Part shown: one piece after another, positions 36,174 to 44,672 of the stretch
How positions within the stretch are numbered: the stretch's first letter is position 1
Layout: the number at the start of each line of letters is the position of its first letter
From: Prevotella melaninogenica
Lineage (GTDB): Bacteria; Bacteroidota; Bacteroidia; Bacteroidales; Bacteroidaceae
Assembly: GCF_013267595.1 (NCBI RefSeq)
Contig: NZ_CP054011.1
Span: 248,001-312,000 of the forward strand
Direction: 5' to 3'
Length of the DNA stretch: 64,000 nucleotides
Translations under genes and position numbers: made by a program
Notes under the pieces: generated by a model
What the model saw: the letters and a program-made list of their open reading frames with translations, nothing else
Told to the model about the DNA's origin: nothing
The model's database searches: none

Positions 36174-37298
36174 TTATTCTTTGTCTTCTTTCTTTTCCTC
36201 AGCAGTAGCCGGTATGTTTTCTACCTGCGCCCCATCACCCTCTTTGGTGACATATCTTTGCCAGTAAGCAATGATAAGGGTTGTGAGTGGTAAGGCTATG
36301 ATTAGTCCGATAAAGCCCAAGAGTGCACCCCAAACAGAGAGAGAAAGGAGTAGGATAGCTGGGTTGAGTCCCATTGCTTTACCCATAATCTTTGGTGTTA
36401 TCACCATATCCATTAGCAGCTGTACAACCGCAAATACGATCAGTGCAGAGGCAAAGATAATCCAGAAATTCTGTCCTGTATCAGCAGCTTTGAGCAATGC
36501 AAGGAAAGCTGTTGGGATAAGTGCAAAGGTGTGAAGATAAGGGACGAGGTTAAGAATGCCAATAAGGATTCCCATACCGATAGCCATTGGGAAATCAATA
36601 ATGGTAAAGCCAATGCAGAAGAGTATGCCCATACAGAGTGAAACTAATCCCTGTCCACGTATATAATTATTCAACTCTCGCTCAGCATCCTGTGCTAATC
36701 CAGCCCAGAAAGGACGTACGTTCTTAGGGAATATCCTAATCCAATTATTTGTCAATACCTCGTAATCAAGCAGGATAAAGAAGGTATAGAGTAGGGTGAT
36801 ACATGATGCAATGATAGAAATCACGATACTTGCCGTCTGACCTATTACAGAGAATATCTTTGGCATAGCGGTCTTAATCGTGTTTGTGAAGTCTGGACTC
36901 TTTAAGAATCTTTCGATTTCTGTCTGATTCTCCCTAATCCATTTCTGTATCATTGTCGCTATGTCATTGGTGTGTGTCGTCTCATGTAGATAGCGATTGA
37001 CAATCGTCATAAACTTATCAACCTGATTGATCATTGGTGGAACGATGAACAGGAAGATGGCAGTAAAGAGTGCTGCAACCAACAAGAAGGTGATGATTAT
37101 GCTCAAAGCTCTGCCTGGAACGTGGAGTTTATATTGTACGAACTTCACGATAGGATAGAGGAGGTAGGCAAGTAACCATGCTATGAAGAATGGCAAAAGT
37201 ACCCCAGACAATGCATTGATGATAAAACCGACGGTTATGACAGCAAGTGCTATTAATGCCCAGCGTATGAATTTATCGAAGGTTATTGTTTGTCGCAT
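36174..37298 (-). CDS. AI-2E-family transporter (PerM-like)
   Basis: 374 aa with about eight membrane helices; opening TFDKFIRWALIALAVITVGF, then the conserved LLYPIVKFVQ, FILLDYEVLTNNW near 185 and GMGILIGILNLVPYLHTF near 245, and LNPAILLLSLSVWGALLGFIG near 320. The family includes TqsA (AI-2 export) and cation antiporters; substrate not predictable. The C-terminus is acidic and Lys/Glu-rich. It starts 8 bp after the tdk stop, so it is cotranscribed. Confidence 0.88.
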   Translation of the reverse strand: MRQTITFDKFIRWALIALAVITVGFIINALSGVLLPFFIAWLLAYLLYPIVKFVQYKLHVPGRALSIIITFLLVAALFTAIFLFIVPPMINQVDKFMTIVNRYLHETTHTNDIATMIQKWIRENQTEIERFLKSPDFTNTIKTAMPKIFSVIGQTASIVISIIASCITLLYTFFILLDYEVLTNNWIRIFPKNVRPFWAGLAQDAERELNNYIRGQGLVSLCMGILFCIGFTIIDFPMAIGMGILIGILNLVPYLHTFALIPTAFLALLKAADTGQNFWIIFASALIVFAVVQLLMDMVITPKIMGKAMGLNPAILLLSLSVWGALLGFIGLIIALPLTTLIIAYWQRYVTKEGDGAQVENIPATAEEKKEDKE

Positions 37299-37306
37299 AA
37301 GCGTTT

Positions 37307-37912
37307 TTATTGTTTATTGTTTGTTTCCTCTTGTGTTGCCTTTTTGTAGCATTCACGGCATAGCGGCTCGTACTCCTGCTGCTCTCCGAGCATGACACGA
37401 CGGTCGTCAGCAATGAGACGGTGGCTAACGTATGCCAACGCACCACACTTCACACAGATTGCGTGTACCTTTGTTACCTCGTCTGCAATGGCACAAAGCG
37501 CAGGAATAGGACCGAATGGCACGCCTTTGAAGTCCATGTCGAGTCCTGCAACGATGACACGTACACCGTTGTTTGCCAATTTATTGCATATATCAGTGAG
37601 CCCCTCGTCTAAGAACTGTGCCTCGTCAATACCCACGACATCAATGTCTGAGGCAAGAAGAAGAATGTTGCCAGATGAGTCGATAGGTGTAGAATGGATG
37701 CTGTTCTGGTCATGACTGACTACATCCTCGTCTGAATAGCGTGTGTCAATAGAAGGTTTGAAAATCTCAACCCTCTGTTTTGCGAACTTTGCACGTTTCA
37801 TACGACGGATGAGTTCTTCGGTTTTACCAGAGAACATACTTCCACATATCACCTCAATGCGTCCTTGACGACGTCTTTCACCGTTATGGTTGTCTATCTT
37901 TGTCATAATCAT
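37307..37912 (-). CDS. tdk: Thymidine kinase
   Basis: 201 aa type II thymidine kinase. P-loop [15 protein letters not shown] near 26, [14 protein letters not shown] near 93 with the catalytic Glu, and zinc cysteines CVKCG and CREC near 152 and 188. Start at 37912 or at the next ATG (37906). A minus-strand -7 box TATCTTTG (37915-37922) lies two to eight bases upstream of these codons, consistent with a leaderless mRNA. It salvages thymidine to dTMP. Confidence 0.95.
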   Translation of the reverse strand: MIMTKIDNHNGERRRQGRIEVICGSMFSGKTEELIRRMKRAKFAKQRVEIFKPSIDTRYSDEDVVSHDQNSIHSTPIDSSGNILLLASDIDVVGIDEAQFLDEGLTDICNKLANNGVRVIVAGLDMDFKGVPFGPIPALCAIADEVTKVHAICVKCGALAYVSHRLIADDRRVMLGEQQEYEPLCRECYKKATQEETNNKQ

Positions 37913-38149
37913 TGCAAAGATATATAATTTAAAAAGAATAGATAAACGTTAAGCGTTAAAAGTTATTGAGGAAGTGTGTTCTTTGTCTTCTTAGCGGAAA
38001 ATAAAAGAGAACTGAAAGTTAATTTGTAGAATGAAGTTGTATTTTTTCGTAGATAGTAGTATTTATTCTTTAAAATTATAACATCATTGTTACTTTGTCT
38101 TTTTCCTTGCAAACGGACATGATTGTTATGTAAAAAAAGCTAATTTATT

Positions 38150-38179
38150 TTGTCCTTCTGTTCATTTACTTTACATTTG
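38150..38179 (+). promoter_or_regulatory. Promoter of rsmI, near-leaderless
   Basis: TTG at 38150-38152 and TACATTTG at 38172-38179, spacer 19 bp. The -7 box ends nine bases before the rsmI ATG, so the 5' leader would be only a few bases. Confidence 0.7.
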
Positions 38180-38188
38180 CAACCAACA

Positions 38189-38905
38189 ATGGGAACATTA
38201 TATCTCGTACCGACACCAGTTGGAAACATGGAGGATATGACACTCCGTGCTATCAGAATCCTAAAGGAGGCTGATTTAGTTTTGTGTGAGGATACTCGTA
38301 CATCGGGTATCTTGTTGAAACATTTTGAGATTAAGAATCGTCTTATGTCTCATCATAAATTCAATGAACATGCAAGTTCTGCTGGTATAGTCAATAGATT
38401 AAAGGCTGGTGAGACGGTTGCACTGATCTCAGATGCGGGAACTCCAGGCATTAGTGACCCAGGTTTCTTCCTCGCTCGTGAGGCTGCAGCCAATGGAATA
38501 ACCGTTCAGACGCTTCCGGGAGCTACCGCTTTCGTACCTGCTTTGGTGTCAAGTGGCTTGCCTTGTGACCGCTTTTGCTTCGAAGGATTCCTCCCTCAGA
38601 AGAAGGGACGTAAGACTCATTTAGAGAGTTTAGCTGATGAAACGCGTACAATGATATTCTATGAATCACCTTATAGAGTTGTGAAAACCTTAGAACAGTT
38701 CGCTGAGGTGTTTGGAGCCGAGCGACAAGTAAGCTGTTGTCGTGAGATTTCAAAGCTGCATGAAGAGAGTGTTCGAGGGACATTGACAGAGGTAATCGCC
38801 CACTTCAAAGAGACAGAACCACGTGGTGAGTTCGTCATTGTAGTGGCAGGAAAAGAAAAAGTAAAGTCTTCTGATAGGAAGAAACAAACGGATAAAAAAG
38901 TATAA
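38189..38905 (+). CDS. rsmI: 16S rRNA C1402 2'-O-methyltransferase
   Basis: 238 aa from the ATG at 38189. An open frame starts earlier, but MGTLYLVPTPVGNMEDMTLR is the standard start. Tetrapyrrole-methylase fold: CEDTRTSGILLKHF near 36, LISDAGTPGISDPGF near 82, LPGATAFVPALVSSGLP near 112. It methylates the ribose of C1402 in the ribosomal P-site. The C-terminus is Lys-rich. The lipoprotein gene starts 3 bp after its stop. Confidence 0.95.
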   Translation: MGTLYLVPTPVGNMEDMTLRAIRILKEADLVLCEDTRTSGILLKHFEIKNRLMSHHKFNEHASSAGIVNRLKAGETVALISDAGTPGISDPGFFLAREAAANGITVQTLPGATAFVPALVSSGLPCDRFCFEGFLPQKKGRKTHLESLADETRTMIFYESPYRVVKTLEQFAEVFGAERQVSCCREISKLHEESVRGTLTEVIAHFKETEPRGEFVIVVAGKEKVKSSDRKKQTDKKV

Positions 38906-38908
38906 TGT

Positions 38909-39823
38909 ATGAATAAACTATTAGTTTTCGCAGTATGTGGAGTACTTGCACTGGCATCCTGCAATCAAGGAAAGAAATCGGCTTTGAATCCATCCGAAAT
39001 ACAGAATGATTCATTGCGCAATATTATCGACGCACGTGATCACGAGATTAACGATATGATGGGAACGTTGAATGATATCCAGCAGGGTTTTGCTGCTATC
39101 AACGAGGCTGAGAATCGTGTGACAATAGCTAAGAATGGTGAGCGTGCAGACAAGGCAGAGCAGATGAAGGAGAATATCCAGTTTATCGCTCAGCGTATGC
39201 AGGAAAACCGTGAACTCATTAAGAAGTTGCAGCAGCAGTTACGCGAGACAGGCTTTAAGGGTGATGCAATGAAGGAAACTCTCAGCCGTCTAACAAGTCA
39301 GTTGAGCGCTAAGGAGACTGAGTTGAAGCAGTTGCGTGCTGAGTTGGAGTCAAAGAATATTCATATTAAGGAACTTGATGAGACTATCACTGGTTTGAAT
39401 ACAGATGTTACTAATCTCAAGACTGATAAGGAGAACCTTACAGCAGAGAAAGAAAACCTCACCAAGGAGAAAGAGAATCTCCAGACAGAGAGCAACCAAA
39501 AGACCGAGACTATCAATACACAAGACAAGCAGTTGAATGCTGGTTGGTATGTATTCGGTACTAAGAGCGAGTTGAAGGCACAGCGCATTCTCGATGGTGG
39601 TAAGGTTCTTCAGGGTTCTTTCAACAAGGGTTACTTCACAAAGATTGATATCCGTGTCAACAAGGAAATCAAGCTTTACAGCAAGAGTGCTCATCTGTTG
39701 ACTGCTCATCCAAGCAGCAGCTACACGCTGACAACTGATACAAACGGACAGTATGTTCTCCGTATTACGGACCCACAGACATTCTGGAGCACAAGCAAAT
39801 ACTTGGTTATTCAGGTTAGATAA
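38909..39823 (+). CDS. Coiled-coil lipoprotein
   Basis: 304 aa with signal sequence and lipobox LASC (Cys19). A long heptad-repeat coiled coil spans about residues 60-205, with LTAEKENLTKEKENLQTE near 172. The C-terminal domain (about 210-304) is beta-rich: GWYVFGTKSELKAQRILDGG, DIRVNKEIKLYSKSAHLL, LTAHPSSSYTL. I recognise only a family of Bacteroidales periplasmic lipoproteins without known function. It may bridge membrane and cell wall because of its rod. It is cotranscribed with rsmI and ends at a strong terminator. Confidence 0.75.
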   Translation: MNKLLVFAVCGVLALASCNQGKKSALNPSEIQNDSLRNIIDARDHEINDMMGTLNDIQQGFAAINEAENRVTIAKNGERADKAEQMKENIQFIAQRMQENRELIKKLQQQLRETGFKGDAMKETLSRLTSQLSAKETELKQLRAELESKNIHIKELDETITGLNTDVTNLKTDKENLTAEKENLTKEKENLQTESNQKTETINTQDKQLNAGWYVFGTKSELKAQRILDGGKVLQGSFNKGYFTKIDIRVNKEIKLYSKSAHLLTAHPSSSYTLTTDTNGQYVLRITDPQTFWSTSKYLVIQVR

Positions 39824-39845
39824 TCATAAAATACAAAATAAGAAA

Positions 39846-39881
39846 GAGGAGATGTGTTATAACAGCACATCTCCTTTTTTA
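39846..39881 (+). terminator. Terminator of lipoprotein gene
   Basis: GGAGATGTG / CACATCTCC stem with a T6 run, 25 bp after the stop. Confidence 0.9.
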
Positions 39882-39921
39882 TTTCTCCAAACTTACAACA
39901 GTCTCATAATTGGATATATTC

Positions 39922-40009
39922 AGAAGAGGGTAACTATTTCTTCAAAAAGGTTGACGGTTTCTTTAAAAAAGGTAGACCTTTTTGCCCAAAAAGGTCTACC
40001 TTTTTTGCA
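39922..40009 (+). repeat. 22-bp tandem array, family 3 (4 units), terminator-like
   Basis: Units at 39922, 39944, 39966 and 39988 are exactly 22 bp apart; the last three begin AAAAAGGT. Units three and four together form a perfect 19-bp stem (39965-39983 with 39988-40006, four-base loop) ending in six T, so the array doubles as a bidirectional terminator between convergent genes. Unit one is degenerate but resembles 7644-7665. Confidence 0.85.
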
Positions 40010-40055
40010 ATCGTGCTATCTGTTATGTCAACTTCTACAAAACCCTAAGAAGCCC

Positions 40056-40445
40056 CTATTGATGTGGTGCTTCGTCTTTTAGATTTACTAATCTCGTGGT
40101 AAACAATAGGCTGAGTGTGACGAAGGCCGCGCCTATTGCCAGTCCAATATACTGAACGTTGTGAAGCAAGGTAAGGATGAATTCTGATTCAGTTCCATTG
40201 ATATATCTATCAAAGATGTTAGGCAGTGTGAAACTTGCAAGCGTCACAATACAGCCCAAAACAACCCCGACAACAAGCAGTTTAAGCGACATCAGTTTGT
40301 TCTTTCGGCTCTCCGCACGTTGATATGCCTTGACTTCTTCGATGAGTTCCATCTGTCGTTGCAGTCTTTGCATAAAGGCATTGTCATCCGATAGCTGTGG
40401 ATGATAGTCCACCAGTAAGTCTTTCAAGAATTTATCTTCGTTCAT
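40056..40445 (-). CDS. Small two-helix membrane protein, putative anti-sigma partner
   Basis: 129 aa. The N-terminal 65 residues are charged and cytoplasmic (FLKDLLVDYHPQLSDDNAFM, QLQRQMELIEEVKAYQR-like). Two membrane helices follow, LKLLVVGVVLGCIVTLASF and VQYIGLAIGAAFVTLSLLF. It overlaps the ECF sigma gene by 4 bp and follows it, the usual place of an anti-sigma factor. No known anti-sigma motif (zinc HxxxCxxC or FecR) is visible, so the role is inferred from position. Confidence 0.6.
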   Translation of the reverse strand: MNEDKFLKDLLVDYHPQLSDDNAFMQRLQRQMELIEEVKAYQRAESRKNKLMSLKLLVVGVVLGCIVTLASFTLPNIFDRYINGTESEFILTLLHNVQYIGLAIGAAFVTLSLLFTTRLVNLKDEAPHQ

Positions 40446-40924
40446 CTTTCCAATAAGTATTTAAGTTCTTGCCGTCCACGTGAGAGTTGTTTCTTAATCG
40501 CATCCTCACTGTTTTCGGTTATCTCTGCAATCTCTTTTATCTGATAACCCTGCATATAATAAAGCAGGATACTTGTGCGCATCGTTTCCGTAAGCGTTTC
40601 TAAAGCACTATGTAATTCCTGATAGCGGAAGGCATCGTCACTCTTACTATTCCCTTGGAGCGTGATAGCCTTCTCAAGGGGTAGTTCCTGCTGGTGTTTC
40701 TGTTTGCGGCGCGAGTCGATGAAGACACGATAAGCAATTTTCATTAGCCAAGCCGAGAACTGTCCACGTTCGTCATATTGACTACTGCGAAGGTAGGCTT
40801 TGATAAGAGCCTCTTGAGCAATATCGTCAGCTTCAGCACTATTGCCGCAGCATAGAGCCGTCAGGAACCGGCGTAATGTTGCCTGTTCCCGACTGACCTG
40901 TTCGACGAATTGTTCTCTTGTCAT
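40442..40924 (-). CDS. ECF-type RNA polymerase sigma factor
   Basis: 160 aa with sigma-70 region 2 (EADDIAQEALIKAYLRSSQY, FSAWLMKIAYRVFIDSRRK near 33-75) and region 4 (LETLTETMRTSILLYYMQG, IKEIAEITENSEDAIKKQLS near 108-150). It directs RNA polymerase to stress or surface promoters; its regulon is not readable here. Operon order: DUF6249-like membrane gene, sigma, small membrane protein, with 6-bp and -4-bp spacings. Confidence 0.92.
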   Translation of the reverse strand: MTREQFVEQVSREQATLRRFLTALCCGNSAEADDIAQEALIKAYLRSSQYDERGQFSAWLMKIAYRVFIDSRRKQKHQQELPLEKAITLQGNSKSDDAFRYQELHSALETLTETMRTSILLYYMQGYQIKEIAEITENSEDAIKKQLSRGRQELKYLLER

Positions 40925-40930
40925 AATAAC

Positions 40931-41386
40931 CTAATCGTTGTCTTTCAAGTTTTCCAAAGTCTTTTTGGCATTGTTGTAGGCGATTAACAACCCGCATCCT
41001 ACTGCCAATGGGACAACACCAAATACGGCGCCTATAGGGATATATCCTTTGTCAAAACTTTGCAAAATGCTCAAAACTATAATAACCAATATGGTTGCCG
41101 CCCCTCCGATAAGACAGATTGTCCCCCAAAGTAGTTCCTGGTGCATTTTTGTCATCAGTTGCTCTTTGTATGATTTCTTTGAAGGGTTCAGCTTGTCGAG
41201 AAACTCCTGCACGTCAATGTCAGGATTCTTTTCAATAATAGCCGTAACAATCTCGCTTCTTTTGTCTGTTTCGTGTTGTTTGTTACGGTAAGAGAGCCAA
41301 GCCATTATGATAGGAAGAACTACTGCAATTGCTATTGGAACGAGACTTTTAATGATTGATTCTAATATTACATAATTCATAATCAT
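40931..41386 (-). CDS. DUF6249-like membrane protein
   Basis: 151 aa (start at 41386 or the next ATG two codons later). One N-terminal membrane helix (SLVPIAIAVVLPIIMAWLSY), a charged cytoplasmic segment with DIDVQEFLDKLNPSKKS, then two C-terminal helices (LLWGTICLIGGAATILVIIV and IPIGAVFGVVPLAVGCGLLI). The layout resembles DUF6249 proteins, often found beside ECF sigma factors in Bacteroidales. It is the first gene of the sigma operon and may act as sensor or be its target (inference). Confidence 0.65.
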   Translation of the reverse strand: MIMNYVILESIIKSLVPIAIAVVLPIIMAWLSYRNKQHETDKRSEIVTAIIEKNPDIDVQEFLDKLNPSKKSYKEQLMTKMHQELLWGTICLIGGAATILVIIVLSILQSFDKGYIPIGAVFGVVPLAVGCGLLIAYNNAKKTLENLKDND

Positions 41387-41823
41387 TTGTTTTTAATATG
41401 TTATACATTTGGTTTTCTTTCTGAACCGATTCACTTGTATAACGTTGTTGATTTGTAAAAGGTGACATCAAAGGCATAAATTTATTTGTTTTATGGTATT
41501 AATTGTATTCTTGATAACGGCTCTTTTTTATGCTTACAACAGCTTTTGAGCGAATTATTTACATGAAAATAAATATTTTTATTCATGATAAAAAAGAATT
41601 ATTTTCACGACAATAAATATTTATTTTCATGTAAATAATTCGTTAGCGTGTAGCTATAAGAAGTTAAAAGGGCATTTATCAGCAGTTTATCTCTTACCTC
41701 TAATATTCGTAAAGAGCACTGGTAAAACCCTTTCTCTTTCCTTTCTATATCTTTATTAGTATCACGAAAAGAGGTGATGTCTTAACTCCTTTTACTCCCT
41801 TTCACTCCTTAACTCCTCGATCC
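41387..41823. other. Gene-free gap with AT-rich array
   Basis: Contains the family 4 array at 41551-41649 and CT-rich ACTCC repeats near 41786-41817. I see no gene. Confidence 0.6.
41551..41649. repeat. 22-bp AT-rich palindromic array, family 4
   Basis: CATG/CACG units start at 41562, 41584, 41606 and 41628, exactly 22 bp apart, each with AATAA...TTATTTT. The whole is framed by perfect 28-bp inverted arms (41551-41578 and 41615-41642) that share CGAATTATTTACATG. Repeated near-palindromes of the type TTATTTNCATGAAAATAA are centred on the unit junctions. Confidence 0.85.
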
Positions 41824-42276
41824 CTACCTTCTCTCTTGAAAGAATCGCTGCATCAAGGCACGACATTCTTCTTCCATCACACCGTAAGTAACATTAGCTT
41901 TTGGGTGAAAGGCTTTGGGTGCATACTCGTGATAGCCTCGTTTCTCATCGGGACAACCGTAGACAATGCGTTGGAGTTGTGCCCAGCCTATAGCACCAGC
42001 ACACATGATGCAAGGTTCAACAGTCACATATAGCGTACAATCCTGTAGGTACTTACCCCCTAACTCGTTGGCAGCCATGGTTATTGCTTGCATTTCAGCA
42101 TGCGCAGTGACGTCATTGAGCGTCTCTGTCAGGTTATGGGCACGAGCGATGATACGGTCGCGACACACCACAACAGCACCAATAGGGATTTCACCTTCTT
42201 TATAAGCCGCTTCGGCTTCAGCTAATGCACGCTGCATAAAGTATAGGTCTTTCTTGCTTTGTTCTTCTGTACTCAT
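41824..42276 (-). CDS. tadA: tRNA adenosine(34) deaminase TadA
   Basis: 150 aa. Zinc deaminase motifs AHAEMQAI near 58 (catalytic HAE) and EPCIMCAGAI near 87 (PCxxC), and GAVVVCRDRIIARAHN near 32. It makes inosine at the wobble base of tRNA-Arg(ACG). A TATTTTTG box on the minus strand (42281-42288) ends four bases before the ATG, suggesting a leaderless transcript. It is divergent to yraN. Confidence 0.95.
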   Translation of the reverse strand: MSTEEQSKKDLYFMQRALAEAEAAYKEGEIPIGAVVVCRDRIIARAHNLTETLNDVTAHAEMQAITMAANELGGKYLQDCTLYVTVEPCIMCAGAIGWAQLQRIVYGCPDEKRGYHEYAPKAFHPKANVTYGVMEEECRALMQRFFQERR

Positions 42277-42299
42277 ACTGCAAAAATACGGGTTTTATT

Positions 42300-42329
42300 T
42301 TGATTTTACGAAAGATTATTCTAACTTTG
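42300..42329 (+). promoter_or_regulatory. Promoter of yraN-birA-pyrH
   Basis: TTG at 42300-42302 and TAACTTTG at 42322-42329 with a 19-bp spacer. The leader to yraN would be about 175 nt, with no structure I can name. Confidence 0.65.
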
Positions 42330-42508
42330 TGCGTGAATATTAATGTACACAATTCTTGACGGGAGTGATAAAGTTTAAGGATTTTAGAAGAAGTAGGCAA
42401 TACCTTTGTTTCATCCGTAAATCGATTTGATACGTATAAAGAATTATCTTATCTCCTTCTAATAGTCTGAACTTCTAAAACTTCTGCAAGTTGAGGAAAG
42501 AAAGACGC

Positions 42509-42874
42509 ATGGCATACCATAACGAATTGGGTAAATGGGGAGAGGATGTGGCGGTAAGCTATCTCCAACAGTTGGGTTATGTCATTCTTCATCGTGATTG
42601 GGATTATCATCATCGAGACTTAGATATTGTTGCTATAGATAATGGTACGCTGGTTATCGTTGAGGTAAAGACCCGAAAGAATGAGCAGTTTGCTGATGCC
42701 GATGAGGCTGTCACTGTGCAGAAAGTGCGTTCGCTCTCGATAGCTGCCAATGCATACGTCAAGCGATATAACATCAATTTGGATATTCGCTTTGATATAA
42801 TCACTGTCGTAGGGCAGCCAACAGGAACCAATGAGGTGCGCCATGTGAAGGATGCCTTTCTTCCATTCATATAA
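42509..42874 (+). CDS. yraN: YraN/UPF0102 family endonuclease-like protein
   Basis: 121 aa from the ATG at 42509 (MAYHNELGKWGEDVAVSYL); a TTG at 42491 is less likely. The PD-(D/E)XK-like core is visible: E13, RDLDIVAIDNGTLVIVEVKTR near 39-59 with Asp and ExK. The family looks like a restriction-type nuclease fold; cellular role is not settled. It lies 14 bp upstream of birA. Confidence 0.9.
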   Translation: MAYHNELGKWGEDVAVSYLQQLGYVILHRDWDYHHRDLDIVAIDNGTLVIVEVKTRKNEQFADADEAVTVQKVRSLSIAANAYVKRYNINLDIRFDIITVVGQPTGTNEVRHVKDAFLPFI

Positions 42875-42888
42875 AGAATAGATTGTAA

Positions 42889-43680
42889 ATGAAGATAATA
42901 GATGCCGTATTAGGCTTTTTCAAGCCAACAGTAGTAGAGAAAGAAAGAGAGGTGAAAGTCGTAAGATTGGATGCTGTCGATAGTACAAATGCCTACCTTC
43001 GCACTTACACACCTGCTGAAGATGAGCCAATGACAGTCGTTGTTGCCGATTATCAGACTGCAGGAAAAGGGCAGGGGACGAACACTTGGGAGAGTGAAGC
43101 TGGTAAGAACCTGTTGTTTTCGGTACTTGTTCATCCGACGATGCTGCCTGTTCGTAGTCAGTTTCTACTCTCTGAAGCTGGTGCTTTGGCATTGAAAGAA
43201 GCTTTGGCAGACTATGTGAAAGAAGATATCAGCCTGAAATGGCCCAATGACATCTATTGGAAAGATAAGAAACTGAGCGGAACACTGATTGAAACAAAGC
43301 TCGCTGCGGGGCGTATAAAAGACTGTGTCTTCGGTGTGGGACTGAATGTAAATCAGGAAACGTTCCATAGTGATGCTCCTAATCCCGTTTCTCTCTGTCA
43401 GATTTTAGGGTATGAAGTAGACAAAGAAGAACTGCTGAAAAAGATAATCAAGAAGTTCTCAGAACTCTATCAGCTGTTAGAGATGGGCGGGTATAATGAT
43501 GTCAGTGCCATGTATCACGAAGCTTTGTACCGCCGTGGAGGCTTTCATAAGTTCCGTGATGCTGATGGCGAGTTTGAAGGCGCTATCGTTGAAGTAGAAG
43601 ACGATGGGCATCTCATCCTCCGTGACAGCAAGGGTATGATACGTGAATATCAATTTAAAGAAGTAGAATTTATTATATAA
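42889..43680 (+). CDS. birA: Biotin protein ligase (no HTH domain)
   Basis: 263 aa. DAVDSTNAYL near 28, ADYQTAGKGQGTNTWESEAG near 51 (biotinyl-AMP loop), LKWPNDIYWKDKKLSGTL near 114 and GVGLNVNQETF near 144. It lacks the N-terminal winged helix of E. coli BirA, so it attaches biotin to carboxylases but should not repress transcription. It lies between yraN and pyrH. Confidence 0.93.
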   Translation: MKIIDAVLGFFKPTVVEKEREVKVVRLDAVDSTNAYLRTYTPAEDEPMTVVVADYQTAGKGQGTNTWESEAGKNLLFSVLVHPTMLPVRSQFLLSEAGALALKEALADYVKEDISLKWPNDIYWKDKKLSGTLIETKLAAGRIKDCVFGVGLNVNQETFHSDAPNPVSLCQILGYEVDKEELLKKIIKKFSELYQLLEMGGYNDVSAMYHEALYRRGGFHKFRDADGEFEGAIVEVEDDGHLILRDSKGMIREYQFKEVEFII

Positions 43681-43734
43681 CAAGGTGTTTGGGAAAGTAA
43701 AGAAGTTCCTTCAACTCCTTCAACTCCAAAAATA

Positions 43735-44445
43735 ATGGCAAGATTTAAAAGAATTCTCTTGAAACTTTCGGGTGAGAGTTTGATGGGAAAACAGGGCTTC
43801 GGTATCGACCCTGAACGTCTTAGCGATTATGCTAAGCAGATTAAGGAAGTACATGAAATGGGTGTACAGATTGGTATCGTAATCGGTGGTGGTAACATTT
43901 TCCGTGGTTTGAGCGGTAGTCAGAAAGGCTTTGATCGTGTGAAAGGCGACCAGATGGGTATGTGTGCTACTGTTATCAACTCTCTTGCGCTCAGTTCAGC
44001 ACTTGAGGCAATCGGTGTGAAAGCTAAGGTCTTGACCGCTATCCGTATGGAACCAATCGGTGAGTTCTATAGCAAGTGGAAGGCTATCGAGGCTATGGAA
44101 GCAGGTTATGTTTGTATCTTCTCAGCTGGTACTGGTTGTCCTTACTTTACAACGGACACTGGTTCAAGCTTGCGTGGTATTGAGATTGAGGCAGACGTAA
44201 TGCTTAAGGGTACACGTGTAGATGGCATCTATACTGCCGATCCAGAGAAAGATCCATCGGCAACTAAGTTCTCTGAAATCACATATGATGAGATTTATAA
44301 TAAGGGTCTTAAGGTAATGGATCTCACGGCAACGACTATGTGTAAGGAAAACGATCTACCTATTTATGTCTTCAATATGGACGTTGTCGGTAATCTGAAG
44401 AAGGTTATGGACGGTGAAGATATAGGTACGTTGGTGCATAATTAA
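43735..44445 (+). CDS. pyrH: Uridylate kinase
   Basis: 236 aa amino-acid-kinase fold. Start RFKRILLKLSGESLMG, then VIGGGNIFRG near 57, RVKGDQMGMCATVINSLAL near 70, GTGCPYFTTDTGS near 133 and DGIYTADPEKDPSA near 163. It converts UMP to UDP as a hexamer regulated by UTP and GTP. It is 54 bp after birA and ends near a GC-rich hairpin (44470-44502) with no T-run. Confidence 0.97.
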   Translation: MARFKRILLKLSGESLMGKQGFGIDPERLSDYAKQIKEVHEMGVQIGIVIGGGNIFRGLSGSQKGFDRVKGDQMGMCATVINSLALSSALEAIGVKAKVLTAIRMEPIGEFYSKWKAIEAMEAGYVCIFSAGTGCPYFTTDTGSSLRGIEIEADVMLKGTRVDGIYTADPEKDPSATKFSEITYDEIYNKGLKVMDLTATTMCKENDLPIYVFNMDVVGNLKKVMDGEDIGTLVHN

Positions 44446-44637
44446 TGCTGATTATTCTCAAATGAATAGCTGTTGCAGCAGGTAGGTGACTACCTGTCTG
44501 CAACAATATACGTAAAATAAAAATCGACGAGAGAACTCATCTTAATCCTGAAAACCTTTTGAACATAGATTGATAAAAAGTTATTGAATATAAATATTAA
44601 ATATATACATTATGTAATGTTATAAAAATAATTTTCT

Positions 44638-44645
44638 TATCTTTG
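44638..44645 (+). promoter_or_regulatory. -7 element for dsbD
   Basis: TATCTTTG 27 bp before the dsbD ATG fits TAnnTTTG; the -33 partner is unclear. Confidence 0.5.
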
Positions 44646-44672
44646 CAGTTCAAATTCTAATAGTATAAAACG

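Noticed and set aside
44470..44502. Terminator after pyrH
   Set aside because: The stem GTTGCAG-c-AGGTAG/CTACCT-gt-CTGCAAC is good but no T-run follows, so I did not list it as a terminator.
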